Notes: generated from the letters alone by a model not told the origin. Positions 1-14,739 are shown, counted from the stretch's first letter. The stretch: 64,000 bases of DNA from Nageia nagi (GCA_050084985.1 JBITNC010000001.1:177134001-177198000); one strand, 5' to 3'. Made by a program: numbers and translations.

Positions 1-1372
1 GTAAGCTCCCAAAAAAAACCCACATCTTGAGTTAAAACACAAACAACATGAGAAATCCAAAGGCCTTTGGATGCCCACTTTGCAACATCTAAAATATTAC
101 TTGCATATGACAAGACAATGTTAACAAGACAAAATAGAGGTAGTTTTTAGAGATTTATCCTTTTTATTAAGTACCCAAAATGCCAAATTACTTTCAAAAT
201 AAAGATTTATGGAGGTTTCTATGCTCTAAGTCCTTAAGACCCTAGAACCAAGCAAGATGTGACTAGTTTGCTTATAAACCTCCAAGATTTAAGTTAATAA
301 GGCACTTGAAAATAGCTTAATTCCTATAATTAAAACTAACATAAGATCCAAAATGATTTTTCTAATGATTTAGATAAACTAAACTATTCTAGCCTAAGTC
401 TACAAGAGACTAGCCAAAAAATACTGAACTGCAACCATGCACAAGTGGGTTAGAAAAATGACCAAAAGGATATGATTTGATACTTTTGAGTGACTTCTAA
501 GGCTAGTAATAAATAATTTAAATAAGGTTAGATCCACACATCTACACTAGGATACAATCCACCTATCCTCCATATCCATTATGCTTTGGGTATCTATTAA
601 ACATCAGGAGTCATAACTCCATATTCTTTGTAGCTCCTCATGGGAACTAATATCAGTGCATGCATTGGTTTCCTTAGAAAATATTAGGAAGAAAATAGTA
701 CATTTATGTTGTTCATATCCTTCTATTGGTAATGTAAATTTCCTCATCTATTTTTTTCATCATCTACTAAGAAAAATCTACTTAGTTTCCATTCATTAGT
801 TTCTCAACCTATCATCATGTGTTTGTGCCAAAACTTTCTTGGAGGATCAATATGGTACTTGAAAGGTTATATCCAACTCTATTTCCTATATATTACACCA
901 ACACAAGTACTAGTATCCTTGTCACATTTCGTACATAGTCAAAACTTTCTTATCTCTCCTCATCATTCTTAATAGATTGAACATATTTTCACTTTGATAT
1001 TCATTCTTAAATGCATTTTGGGCCCTTAATAACATGTTTTAATTTGTATTCCCTTAATCAAAACTAATATGAAACTTCATTTTTCTATTTCCAAATAATA
1101 AAATTCATACTTTCATTCTACACTAACCAAATATGTCATAACCATATCTCTTAATTCCTTAGCAACATTAGTGCCTGCACTAGGTTTAATTTACATTTTT
1201 TATATATATCCAATAATCTTAAATAAATGTGTAAGATATAATGTTCATTATTTAACCATTACATAACTTCATTAACCATTAACCATACATGTGTCTCATA
1301 CTTAACCAATTCAAAGGAAAAGTAAAATCTTAAACATTCACAACATAATCATTCCACAACACATTTTCATAG

Positions 1373-1422
<50 letters not shown>

Positions 1423-1464
1423 GTACAAAAGATACATCCAACCATAAATCCATCAAACCCCACC
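1..1464. other. AT-rich stretch, probably inside a partial LTR element
   Basis: No coding region could be supported here. The stretch lies to the left of a decayed antisense reading frame and an LTR that reads on the plus strand, so it is probably internal DNA of the same element, whose pol genes would lie before the window. A TA microsatellite sits near its right end. Confidence 0.4.
1375..1422. repeat. (TA)n microsatellite
   Basis: About 48 bp of almost pure TA dinucleotide repeat with one phase slip (a TT step near 1411). Confidence 0.95.
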
Positions 1465-2905
1465 TAAGTTAGTTCCCTATACTAACATTGCTAATAGTAC
1501 CATAATGACTCCTAGCACTCCTAAAGCTCTTGGACTTAGAGGTTATCCTACTTAAAATTGGCCTCTTTAGCCGATATTGTTCCTCCGGTGCTATAGGTTG
1601 AGCTTATAGGTATCCCTTCTTGCCTAATAGGTCCTCTATCTTTTTTTTCTACTCAAGAATGCAATCTATCATCCTTAGAAAATTATTATCCTAGGAATCT
1701 TGGTGCATCTTTCATAGAGTCTCCATACTCTACTCTAGAGCCTCTAGTCTCACCTTAAACACCTGCATCTCTTAGTATTTTGCAATAGTCTCCTCCTTCA
1801 AGCTTACTTACTTTGATCTACAAAAACTAAAACAAAGCATGTGCATTAGTCATATTATTATTACATGTGAAAGTAACTTATAGGTACATAAAGAAATATA
1901 CTTATTGAGTTCATTCTTGAGCTATTGTTATATATTTGCAATGGGAACCCCAATGAGAAAATCCCACACTCCTTGCTCACCATGTTGCGATGGCTCCTCC
2001 ACCTACACATCCTCCTCCTCTTCATTATCCCTATCACCTTCCTCTTCTTATTCTTCTTCTCTCTCTCCCTTGGTAACCTTTTCTAATCACTCTAGACCAT
2101 ATAGTCTAATTGGATTAGGTCTCACTCTGACCCACCATGTCAAATAGGCTCAATCAAACTATGGCTCATCAGGCTCCTCATCTTCCTCATTTTCAAAGTC
2201 ACTCCTCAAACCATTTTCTTGGGTAGGTAGCCATTCCTCCACTAACTTAGGAGGAGTCCTGTACAAATTAGTGTCATTTTCCCTATACCTATCGGTACTA
2301 ACCATAAACTCGCATTTTGGTGGAATTTCCTATCTCTAACTAGACTATCTCATGATCCTCTTAGGTCTATATGGCTCCATAAATATCTTTAATATCTACA
2401 AGTAGCTTGGTATATGCTACCAATATAGCTCCAACCTGGCTCATTTTTCTAATAAGGTATGATCACATAGGGTCTATAGATCATAATTCCTATAAAACCA
2501 AAGTCATGAGTCAATTATCTTCCTTAAACTAATAAACCAACAAACTTAACCATACATCATAATTTACTCACCACCTATCAAATCATCTATGAATTTCTTA
2601 TATACTTCCATAGTATTGTGGACCTATGTGATCTTCCCATGCTTCACCCATCTATACCACATCAAATGATCGAGAGCTATTCCATGTACAAGAAGCTCTT
2701 TAGGCCTAACCATGATAATATGCTCATACTTACAATACTATAACATAAATGAATATGCCACTCTCCTCCCACTCTTTTGCATAATGTTGAAATTATGCAA
2801 GTCATGGTAGATTTTGGCAATGATGTAAGGTACCCATGAATAGCCATGACCCTACATCATCTCGTATACCACCTATATCAATCCAAGTGGAAACACCTCA
2901 TGATT
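1465..2905 (-). pseudogene. Decayed antisense extra ORF next to a 3' LTR
   Basis: Reading the minus strand from about 2905 to 1465 gives a protein-like trace with many stops. It has a basic/aromatic N-terminal part (segments such as HGYSWVPYIIAKIYHDLHNF and MVRPKELLVHGIALDH), a middle part (KMSQVGAILVAYTKLLVDI), an acidic linker (DFENEEDEEPDEP) near 2200 and a charged, coiled-coil-like C-terminal part near 1700-1800. A possible GT-AG intron lies at 2490-2571 (GTGAGT donor, TTTTATAG acceptor), but the phases on either side do not match without an extra indel. I do not recognise the family. Position (antisense, just before a polypurine tract and LTR) and organisation (globular part, acidic linker, coiled coil) resemble the antisense PMD gene at 53.4-55.8 kb. 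No complete start or stop can be assigned. Confidence 0.45.
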
Positions 2906-3181
2906 CTTATATGATTGTTATATATTTTATGAGTTAAAAATAATGTATGTGCTTGTAAGTGTTTGCCTCTCATTTTTAGGTTTCATTCTTTTCTCTTGGT
3001 TGATTTTACTACATGCAAGCCATTACATCTCACAACCAATCCAAAGAGGGGACAATATACATCATGAAATCCTTGATGATTCAGAAAACTAAACCAAGAA
3101 AGTATCAATTTTTTCTTCTCTTTAATTTTACTTCCTTTGCAAGTATAATGTCATTTCAAGATTCAATTTTATTATACTTAC

Positions 3182-3190
3182 AAAGGGGGG
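3182..3190 (+). other. Polypurine tract of an LTR element
   Basis: AAAGGGGGG lies a few bases before an LTR start (TGTTGATACC at 3195). This is the expected position and base composition of the plus-strand primer of an LTR retrotransposon. Confidence 0.65.
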
Positions 3191-3194
3191 CATT

Positions 3195-3981
3195 TGTTGA
3201 TACCTAAAAGTGTTCCCTTAACATGATCCCACTTACGTGCAACTTACATATACATTTAACCATATTTTAGTTACATTTTATATTATTATCATATATTTCT
3301 TATGTTGTATTCTTATGTTTTATGTTAGGTACATTGGGATGACCTCAACCAATATTCAAGGGGTAAAATGAATAATCATGTTGGATATAAATATAAGTAT
3401 CTCTAACCTAGGGAAAACATTTCAAGATTACATCTCAATAATTAGTACCCTACACTTGGGTATTTCTAAATACTACCTATTAAGATTGGAATCTTGTTAT
3501 CACTCAAGCAAATATCTATCATCCACTTCCACAATCATATGCTCGATTTGAATTATCATTATATCTGCTATCATTGATCCTTGTTGGTGAACCTCATTCC
3601 TTAGGGATGTTTGTGCCTATGCTAAGCTCTCAAAGATTCATTCTCACTCTAATCTCTCAAATTGTTATGCCCATGTTGGGGTTTCTTTTGCAATTAGACT
3701 TGGGGTTCACATAGTAAGATCATCATTATTTAACAAGTTTGTTTGTCATATACTTGACCTTAACAAAAGTAAGGATAGACATGTATTTATCTTCCACCTA
3801 ATTCCTTTCTCTTTAGTGCATGTAGTTGTGTTTTACATCTTAACATTAATGTAATTTCATTATTCTATTACTGGATAGTTGAATCCCATTATTCATGTAT
3901 GTTTGTTTAAGTTAATTAGCTTAGATAAATCATACTATAAATGTTTATGGGATTTTAATTCATTTAGAGTATAACCCTACA
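3195..3981 (+). repeat. 3' LTR of a partial Ty3/gypsy-like element
   Basis: It begins TGTTGATACCTAAAAGTG after a polypurine tract and has a TATAAATA box at 3386-3393 in the same orientation. The start resembles that of the Tat LTRs at 39607 and 56542 (TGTAGACACCTAAAAATG), suggesting a related family. The right end is uncertain: CCTACA at 3981 or ATATCA at 4003. The 5' half of the element is outside the window, so a target duplication cannot be tested. Confidence 0.6.
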
Positions 3982-6619
3982 TGATACCAAAATATATATA
4001 TCAACAAAGAGACTCACTACCTCTACCATAGTCTAAAGTTGCAATGATAGTGATGGATTACTTTACCCTCAATACCCAAGATATAGGGTTCAAATGGTAT
4101 CATTTGGTGTTGCTCAATAATATACATTGGAAGAAAAGAGTGAACATGTTGAATTTCTTATTTATATAACTTGAGAGGGTAGCAAAAATCCTTCAAAAAG
4201 GCATTATGGAATTTTCTTTGTACCATGGCCTCTTCTCTATGGTGTTCATATTCATGATCATGAATGGTGAATGGATAGAAATAATGTTAGTGTGGAAGTG
4301 ATCTATCATGGAAGAGACTTCTCATAGAGATGAAATGGAACTCCTAAAAGTGGAAGAAGAGATGGAGGCTAACCCCTCTATAGGGCCACTTGATACAAAA
4401 TAGTGTGTGAAAAAAGGGAATAACAATTTGATCAAGGTAAAATATGGAATCTAGAAGTATCATATGAGGAAGAAATAAATATCCTATTTGGTTATCTCAA
4501 ATGAGAAAGCTTTATAACAAGATCATGAATCATAGGGACCAAAAATGAAATAAATAAAATAAAAATAAAATATAAGTTAAACCAAACAAATAGGAGTAAC
4601 AAAAGGAAGGTAGAAAGACTCCATAGAAGCATGGAGACTTATGTGGAAATTATGAAATTCAAATACCAAGCAAAGTAGTTATGCATAAAGATTATGAAGA
4701 ATACCCAACACTAGTTGGAAGAGGGTCAAATCTGGATGGATAAATTAGAGTAACATATATCTAATATCATCTTAATTTGCTATGGCTATGTTTTTTTCAT
4801 ATCTATAAGCCTTGTATAGGTAGTAGTAGGTTAATCTTTATGCAATTAGAATTTTGATAGATATAGTTGTGTCCTAGCAATTATATGATTTTTATTGAAG
4901 ATATTAAAGAATATATGTAAGATTCAAGATTCATTAAAACTTCCACCATCTAACTTTAATAAAAAAAATTATTGAGCTTACCAAATGATAAGCCAAAATA
5001 TCAAGCATAATAATTCTCCATGGAGGTCCAAATTCCTAATCCTCATGATCCATCTATTAATAAAAAATATAAAATAATGGTGAGATTATAAAATCCTAGT
5101 AAGTTATTTTCTTCTATATTATAAGTCAATAATTTATTAACAATACTATGTATCATCATAACCTTTAAGGAATGCATATAATGATAAGAACTTACTATTT
5201 TCTCTATAAAATTCATAAATCCTTACTAATGTATGTAAGTAAAGAGATCAATTCATGAATGATGAGCTCATGATGTGGTCATATCATGAACATAAACCAT
5301 CAAACCAATCCTGCAACTATAATTATCTAATGAAATGACATCAATAAAATGGTGTATGAAATCATTTTATGTAGCTATGATCACTTGAAAAGATAACATA
5401 TTAATTATTACCACATACAAATTCACAACACTACAATAATAATAAACATAATGTAAATTCTAGAAATACCACAACATCATAAACTACTTTAATGATGTTT
5501 GACAATTTTACCCATCCTACACTTCATTTTTTATAATAACAATATTTATATTGTTGAAAATAGTTTTTGTAATCTTAATAAGTTTTAGCAAATTTTATTA
5601 AAATACAATAAGAATATGATAATATTTTCAATAAAATACCCCACAGAATCTTATGTGAAGTGTTGGTTACAAAATATCTTGATTCTAGAATGCAACAATT
5701 TACTAGCAATGGTGTATTCCTATCAATATCTTCCTCTAATAATCACACTTATCTCTTCTATGAATAGGGAATTTATTTTATATACTATGATAAAGAAATA
5801 TTCAAACCTAGTTGGAATTTCCTTTCTTAAAATCCTTTGGATAAATTTTATCTTTAAATCAATCAAGATGTTGTGTTAGTCGATAAGGCCATAACATATA
5901 TTGATTCCTTGAAGGCATTTCTCACAATGAGTTAGGGTTACAAACTAAATCTCTATTAACTAACAACAACAAACAAACTCTACATTTGATTGGTGTTACA
6001 TCTCAATAATTCACCTCTTTGAATCTAGTGGATACATAATCACTATAAATCTAAGGTTGTAATCCCTTCAATATACCTTTCTATAGCTATAACTAGAGCA
6101 AGAGAAAATACAAAAGGAAAAGTAATTCATAATTTCATTCATAATAATGCATATATGTTCTTAATTAACATTACCACAATGGTTAAATAATAATATGAAC
6201 ATTACCATAAAGAAAGACCCGCAACTCTTCCTCTATCCTTTGTTTTCTACCCATAAAGAGATAGAGAGAGAGATTAGATATTTGATGTTAAGTTCTCTTT
6301 TAATCAATTAATCACCTTAATTTCTATGTAATGTTTAGTTAGGATTTAAGTAAGGTAGTTACTTTAGTACTTTGGTAACATCTAGGTATTTAGGTCAAGT
6401 TTAGATATTAATTTAACTTCCTTACTTATCTAACCTCACCTTTCTAATATAACAATTATATCAATAGGTACTATCTACTAACATTGTTCTTATTTTGTGC
6501 ATGTTTACAATAATTCAAAGGTATTAGAAAATGCAAATTTGTTTTACAAAATATTACTTATCCATTTACCTAAGGAAGCCATTATCAACATATTCATAGC
6601 CACCATTAGATTCTACCCA

Positions 6620-6649
6620 GAATCTCATGCAATAGAATCTCATGCAATA
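6620..6649. repeat. Perfect 15-bp tandem duplication
   Basis: The unit GAATCTCATGCAATA occurs twice back to back. Confidence 0.9.
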
Positions 6650-8449
6650 TATTATAGTAACCTTGATGTTGTTATGCATCAATATTTTCCATTAATCATT
6701 ATAGAAAGATATCATTTTCTTTTCAAAATTGCATATTCTACTATAACTAAAAAACCATGATCATGTAATAAGATATTAAGGTTGGTCCATAACACTTTCT
6801 CCAAATAAACAAAAATAACAAATATATGAATAAGTTCATTATTTATGTACAAAAATGTTCATATTATTTAGTATTGATGATGACAATAGATAAATAAATA
6901 TTAATCATTATTTTAGCATAATAGAAACTTATAATTTCATTTAAATAATTTATAATTTTATGTAAACCATTTACTCATATTTTTTATAATTATACATCAC
7001 TTATACATATACATTTTGTATATCAATTTAATTGATTTATACTTAGTTTAATTATTTTGGTTGTATTAATTAGTTGATAAGTATAAGATATAACATACAA
7101 ATGAGTAGTATCATTTTCCATTCTTCATTCTTCTACTTTATCACTTATCTCAATTATCCAAGAAAGTTAATATAGAAGCAAATAATAGATACACAAAAAG
7201 GTTCATTACTTAATTAATTATTAAAATTATCTATTAAATACAAATAAATTATATTATAAATCATGACTATTAAAATGCATTTAACCAGATATTAACCATT
7301 CAAGTATTTTTACTTATCATATATAAAAAAAAACTTGCATTTTTATTTAAGTGATTTATAATTTTGTTCATTATCAACCATTGATTTAAATTTTTATAAG
7401 TATGAATGAATATTTATATGTATTATATTCACTAGTTTTTATTTAATTTTAAGCAAGTATCTACTTTATTAGTTATATTGTTATACATAGAGATTTCTAA
7501 TTTTATTTAAATGATTTTTGTAGCAAATGATGTTTCTAAATCCAATAGGACCTTCAAAAATTATCCAAAGATAAATATACATTACTTATGTATTTAAATG
7601 ATTATTTTCAACAAAATTAAGATTCATAATAAAAACATCAAGCTTGTTTTGATTATCTTGATTTAATAATTATTGATTAGATTGTAATTACAAATATATT
7701 TATAGGTTTATCTAATGTTTTTATACAACATAAAAAACTATTTGTGTCATTATGTTCAAAAGATACATGGTGTAAGCCTGTTAAGCTAACTATGTAAAAG
7801 TGCAAGCATTTTTATCCCCTTTACTTTTACTAAATTAACAAACATAAATACAAAGAAGTAACACCTTTCTCTATTTTTTCTCTTTTCTCCATCTATTACC
7901 CACATTCCTCCACTTTCCAAACAAACAAAATGAAAACAAATGAAATATAAATAAGTAAGCTCATTATTTATATAACTATGAAAATAATTTATTTTGTACC
8001 AACAAACTATAATAAAAAATTATGATAACCAAAAGGTATAAAATAATATCAACCTTTCAATTATTCTTATTTATTACATATAAAAACTTCAATTCATTTA
8101 AGTGATGTACAACTTGTATATAAATCATCAGTTCATTCAATCTTTATAATTGTGCATACACATTTATAAAATATTTTAATTGATTTTATATTAGCTTAAA
8201 TAATATATAACAATCATCCACTTTCTTATTATTTATATTATTCTAGTAACTATATTGAAGTGACTTCTAATAATATTGTTTTCACCATTTAGTAAAAAAA
8301 TATGTTTGATTTTTTTTTTCTTATCATCTATATAAAAATAAAACTTTTATTTCAATGATTTTTACTATTAATTTCTTATAACCATATTATAATTTTAAAA
8401 ATTAAAAAATGATTGAAAACAATACTAAAACATGCAACAATCAACAAGG

Positions 8450-8489
8450 AAAACCCTAAAGGAGGTCCATGGTCATCCTTTAGGGTTTT
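8450..8489. repeat. Perfect 14-bp inverted repeat containing telo-box
   Basis: AAAACCCTAAAGGA (8450-8463) is the exact reverse complement of TCCTTTAGGGTTTT (8476-8489), with a 12-nt loop. Each arm contains the plant telomere-type motif AAACCCTAAA, which also occurs as a telo-box in plant promoters. Confidence 0.85.
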
Positions 8490-10442
8490 AAGAGGGGATT
8501 TCTACCCCTTCTCATAAAAATATTCTTTATTGGTAAGTATTCTTTAAGTAGTATGTTAACACATATATAAAAAGATAACTTAAATACATTGAAATGTATT
8601 TAAAAAATTATTTTTATAAATAATATAACCCTAGTTAAACTCCATATTTTTCATATTATATATAATTCCACCACCCTTGAAAAATTAATGCAACAAATAT
8701 AAGTTATTAACAAATCATTAATACCAATTAAAATATAAATTATATTTAATTAAGAAATAGAATTAATATGTTAATTCCTTCCATATAAAATATTTTTATT
8801 TATTAAAAAGGAAAATGTTAATAAAGGTTACCTATACCTTAGGTTTTATTTCACATGTTTGTAGAAGAGTTTTCCTCAAAGCTACACAATTGATTTTTCA
8901 ATTAATATGATAATAATATACCATAAATACAAACTATAACTTAATAATTGATATTAGTAAAAGTTAAAACTTTTGATAAGAAATTTATTAAACTTTTTCA
9001 TTAAATATTTTAATATTGATTAATTTCTAGATTAATTATTAATCATGTTGAATCTATATATCTTTGTTAATGTCTTACATTTTTATAGATTTTATGTTGA
9101 ACTTAAATATGTATTTTAGGCTTCATGGTTTTGAATGACACATTTTCCTTTTTGTATAAAGAAAAATCTCTAGAATTTATAAATTACCTTAAACTTCGAC
9201 CCATTTTTTTGTTTTTTTTCACCTCCTAACAAGCTCTTAAAAGGAAGAGCCTGAAAAATAAATACAACTTAGAGATGCACTAAGGAACAATTACTATACA
9301 ACAAACCAAATGCAAGAAAAATAGTTTAACCTTAAAAGAAGTGTCCACTAGTCAAATGAGATTAAACTCTCCAATTTTCTTATATGTGAACTACAATGAT
9401 ATTAATGTACAATGATATCAAAATTAAAGAGAGGATATTTGCAAATGCTTAAAGAAAATACTAAAATTTTAAACTATATATGCATTCAACATTAGATTAA
9501 GATCAAAAGAGATAAGCTTGTCAAAGCTTGGAATATAAAAGAAGAGCATCCAAATATGTATGCAAGATTTTAAATGAATGAGGGAAACCAAATCATCAAA
9601 AAAATATAGTACAATAATAATAACATGATGAAAGATGCAACCATCCTTAATTTGGTTGTGTTTCTAAAATCCTTTCCATATGAATGTTATAGATATCTGA
9701 AATAGTCAAAGAAAACAAATACTTTTGTTTGAAGATTGATACTCTTGATAATATTTAATGAGAAAATGTATTGAAATTAGAATCTAATGTAATTGAGTGT
9801 GTATAAGTTTCATTTAAATAATTATAGTTTCTTTAGTGGAAAAATAAGAAGCCAATATCATACTATGATAACAAGATATCATAAATTAATGATTTCATCA
9901 TATGAATGCCAAAAAAACTATAAGAGATCAATAGAACTAAAATTACAAAATAACAATAGTAAAAGGGTAAATCAAACAATTATATGCTTCTTGAACCTCT
10001 TTGCACAATACATAGATTCTTTTGAGATGCATCTTTGTATTCATATTGAAAATAATATCGAGTACAAAGATTGTATACATGAATTCATATGTATGTTTAG
10101 ACTATTAGTTCAAATTTTTAAGACAATGTAATATAAATTATATAGCAAAAAACCCATTTAAAGAAGAAATTTTAGAACATATATAATTTTTTTGTTAATT
10201 TCATCTCTATATAATTCACACCAAATAAACATATATATAAAAAATTATCATTCAACATATCTTTCACTGAAGATAAATATGAAATCATAAATATGTTCAA
10301 AGAATGTCATGTCTAGGTAAAATAAGTTAAAGAATCACCTCAAACAAGTCCATTGCATGCTTCCTCTCCTCCACCTCCTTGCCTTAAGTAGCCATGGAGG
10401 CTTGCAATATGAGCTGACCTAGTTGATTCTACCATTAAACAA

Positions 10443-10650
10443 ATAATTGGTGCCATCAAAATATAGAAATAGAGTATGCCCATTTTACAAAAAAAAAAAA
10501 CTATTTTTTTCCATTAAAATATTGGTCCATAATGAAATATTTAAGCTTGTAGACAATTGGTGGTATCAAAACACAGAAATAAAGGATGCTCATTTTGTAG
10601 AGTTTTTAATGATAACTAATTCATAACATAGAAACAAAGGATGCCTAATG
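10443..10650. repeat. Diverged direct repeats (about 110 bp period)
   Basis: A block around AATTGGTG..ATCAAAA..AGAAATA at 10445 recurs at about 10555, and a shorter relative starts at about 10615. The origin is not recognised. Confidence 0.55.
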
Positions 10651-13575
10651 CATAAAAAAATAGAGATAATGGATAACCCAATTCTCTACCAACCACTACC
10701 ATCAAAAGCATGTCATGGTTGGGATGATTCTCTCTTAATGTTGGCTTCCAGAAATGGTAGACAACATACACTAAGAGATAATATGATTGTATGTTCACAC
10801 CAATAGGAAAAGTCATTTGAAAATAACTATAATTTTAGAAATGCAAAATAGAAGTAGGAATATAATGCATTCACAAATAATACTAATGACTAGCATAATT
10901 AATTTCAAGGAAAAAGGATAATAACTATAAAAAAATGAACTCAGGCATAACCATTGTTATGATTGGTTCAAGATTAATATAGCGATTGTCTATATATGTA
11001 GAAATTGCAACTTCCATGATACATACACATCAAGTAGATGTAGAAATCAATCATTTAAATATGCAATTCATACTTGAAAAAATAGATAAACTTGCAAGCA
11101 TAAGAATTCCTTTAATATTAGGGTTTGTTACCTAAGATGATTTGAAAGTATCATATCTCACAATCTAGTAGAGGCCAATAGAAAGATAATGTTATTTTAG
11201 TCCTGATCTAGATCTTAATGAAAATCAAATAATGAAAATAATTATAAACACAAACATAAAACATAAAGCCATGTCATGACATATAGATGAGATAGAAAAA
11301 AACTTGAAACTCAAAAAATAGATGAGATAGAAGAAAACTTAAAACAAGCAAATTGAAAAATAAATCCAATGGTAATATGCCCTCTAATACTCCTTTTATT
11401 CTTGTATAATATTCAATGGCTACTTTTTTCAAATTCATCTACTCTCCAATATTCCTTTTGGCCAACTCATTCAAATTCAAAATATGTTATCTCTATAAAT
11501 ATCTTAACCATGAGGTGTATTGATATAAAGTTTGTTTTTAATTTTAATATTTAATAATGGTTAATATTGACATAAAGTTGTTATTCATTTTTGTAAGGAA
11601 CATTTTACTTACTTTTGTAATCTTAGATTTCATATGTTTAATATTTAATTTATGCTTTTTTTTTATTTTTTACATAATTTGAAATTTGATATAAATGTTT
11701 TAGGTGAAAAAAATGGTCATTGGTACTATAAAAAAGACATATATGAAGAAGAAATAATCATCAAATGTAGCTTTGATGTGTAAGAGTAAGAGGTAGAAAA
11801 AAAGAGTGTTGAATAGAATTAGCCTGAGAGATGCAAAAAGTCTACATATAGAGAGTTATGCAACTCCTTCAATGTTTGAGATCAAAAAGAAATTCTTGAA
11901 GTTCCAACCAAAAGAAGTAACCTTGGTAGGTTTAGCAATAATATGTCAATTGATGGTCAATATAAAATCTTCAAGGTTGATGTGATGCTCCTAATTTGTA
12001 GTTACCCATGGTTGGAAATAAGGTATGATAAATTTAGAACTCATTGTACTATGAGATCTGTTAGCAATTACTTTCTATCTAATGTGGATCATAGATTTCC
12101 TAATATAGAGTGTGATGTATTTTTGGTCTTTAAAATTCATTAGCTAGGGTTTTTGAGTATGGGAATCCTTTAATAAGAAATGAAACCAACCTCAAATTTC
12201 ATGGTAGATTAAGCAAATGAATATGAAATGCTCTTCAATATCTAGTTCCATGTTGCATAGTTTGTATATATATTGATCTCTAAGGATATGATGGCTTATT
12301 TCAATATAAATTTGGTGTCAATAAATCCTTATTTGGATAAGGGGAAATAAAGGTAATATGATATGTGTAGCCTAATATAATCAAGGGTAAAAATAGTACC
12401 ATTCTCTAGTTTCATGAAAACTTGAAGATAATGCAAGAGCTTTAGTGAAATCAATTTTCATGGTCCAATCCACATTGTCCTCAAGTAAGCTAAGTATATT
12501 TCCTTTCTATTTTATTATTGATAACTATAGTAGAAGGATTAGAGGTTATATCTAGGACCAGAGAGAGTTTCTTGATATCTAAGTCTATAGATCATAGGAA
12601 AGAGGTGGCTTTTGAGTACCAACATCAAATACCTTGACTTGCAAGTGGCATTAAATATTTGAGCACTAAGAGAGATTATCTCTTTTATTTAGGAGTTATT
12701 AAAAGCATATTATGGATTTTATTCAAAATATTGATAACATATAATAATACAAGGGCCAATATAGGACATGTATCAAAATCAATCAAAATGAAAGAGTGAG
12801 GGTTTTTTTAGTTTGAATGGATATCAAGAGCATGTTGACCAAAACCCTATTTATATAATTCTAATTAGAGTATCTCATGCTAAGTCCCCAAACTTCACAT
12901 CCATAAAGAATATTTAAGTGAAAGAAATCAATGTTCATATTTTTGTATTTTCACTTTGTAGCATCACTAAGAGATGGCATAATATGTTTGGTATTTTTGA
13001 ATTTTGATAATGGCAAGTGATTTGATGATGCATTCACCGCTCACCTCAATTGACAAGTATGCACTTTAATTTCCTTATGACATAATTGATAGATAATTGA
13101 CTTGATTTTTTATGACACATTTAACTCATCCATCCTTAACACCAACTAACCTCTAGGTACCTTACATGCTTACAAATATCGATATTTATTTCCTTCAACA
13201 TGAATGTATATGAGTAATTAATGCTCTAGATCTGATATTAAATTCTTCATATTTTATTTTGTACTCAAACATGATATCCTACACTTTTCTTTGATCTTGT
13301 TAGTCATTTCATTAAATTTTATAAGTATAAATATAGATACAAACTACTCTATACACCCTTTAACATGTATTCAACTTATGCAAACCTACATCATCAACAA
13401 TAACCTAATATACGGAAACCTCCTTAATTCTCTTATTAATCATATCATATAGTTAAAAAAATCATGAGCATTTGCAAAAAAAATTCACTTAACATATATC
13501 TCAATAAGGTTTTCTTGCAAAAACTTATGTATGAATGGGTCAATGATATCTGTGAAAGGAGAGGAACTTCCTCTA

Positions 13576-14028
13576 CCAAAAATTAACCTTGAATTATCCT
13601 CTTCTTAACTATAATGAAACTTATACTATAACAACACAAACATAATCACATTCACAAGGTGACACTAGCAAGTATAGTGGTTCCTCTCAAGGTGAGAGTA
13701 CTCCACTTTAACTCAAGATCTTGGCTTCTCAGAGATAATTCTTACAATGCTTACAACTTCTCTCTCATCCTATCAAACTATAAAGTATGAGAATAACTTT
13801 TCTCTATTCATGTGCATGTAATAACAAGGCCAAACCCTCTATTTATAGGATAGAACCCCACCTTAACTAACCTTTTTATGCTACATTTACATGAGGTAAT
13901 AATGGTCAAGTTGCACTTATTTAATTCTCTATATACTTAAAGGTATTTATAAATATTTTTAAGTATTTATATTAATTAAGTGAGTTATATTTTAGATACT
14001 AAACAATAATTCATTAGAAATCCTAACA
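13576..14028 (-). repeat. 3' LTR of Copia-3
   Basis: On the minus strand it starts TGTTAGGATTTC directly after the polypurine tract. It matches the 5' LTR remnant at the right end of the element (TATTAGAATTTATAATTAAT). A TATA box (TATAAATAG) lies at 13839-13847 on the minus strand. The LTR is about 453 bp. Confidence 0.8.
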
Positions 14029-14739
14029 CTCCCTCTTAATGTAATATTGGGTAGAGAGGAGAGAAGATAGAGAGAGAGACTGTAAGAGAGTTTTCCTCCA
14101 TAAATGATACAATCAAATATAAGAACTTTACATCTTAAGAAGTAATAGATCCTAGATAAAGATTAACTACTTAACCATTTTAACAAATGGTTTACAATAC
14201 AATAACCATTAACTATAAATGATTTCAATGTACAATAAGTAGTCTTCAACAAGAAGTTGACATGATGAGCTTGTATACTTGAAGTAAGTAACCTACAATC
14301 TCAAGAAGAAACCTACAAGCTAAAAGCTCATACATAAGATTGGTTAGATGCATCATACATTCATATCAACATAAGATAAATGAGTCAAATAATGTTGTGT
14401 ATAAACTGATCAAATGGTGCACTATAAGTCATTACAAAGATGCCAAGCAATTTCATACTACATGCTATATAAGAATCACATGTGTTAATTATAACTATCA
14501 AAAAATAATATATGCATCCAATCATGCATATACTAGTTCCTCACACATGGATAACCAAATAGTGCCAACATGCACATACTAGTTCCTCATAGATGGAGAA
14601 TAAAAAAAAGTGTACATAAAGATCAACACTATAAAACACAAAGATCCTCATAGGGATGAAGTTGTCATCATAAAACATGAATTCAACAAGAATTAAAACT
14701 CCACTCCCCCTTGAGAAAAACATCACCAACTTGATAGAC

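Larger units (their letters stand above)
3982..13334. other. Gene-poor AT-rich region
   Basis: About 9.3 kb without any coding region I can support. Open frames at 5616-5879, 6497-6760, 9793-10131 and 11943-12143 have no recognisable domain and the composition expected of random AT-rich frames. A lysine/glutamate-rich trace near 4310-4400 is too short to call. The stretch holds a 15-bp tandem duplication, a telo-box hairpin and a short repeat cluster, listed separately. Confidence 0.6.

Noticed and set aside
2006-2147. Plus-strand Ser-rich protein
   Set aside because: The Ser run is the reverse of Glu/Lys/Arg-rich codons of the antisense trace; low-complexity sequence.
9793-10131. 112-codon open frame in AT-rich DNA
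   Set aside because: No domain, no homologous counterpart in the window, and composition typical of chance frames at this AT content.
11943-12143. 66-codon open frame with coding-like look
   Set aside because: Neighbouring frames are closed and no family is recognised; kept within the gene-poor stretch.
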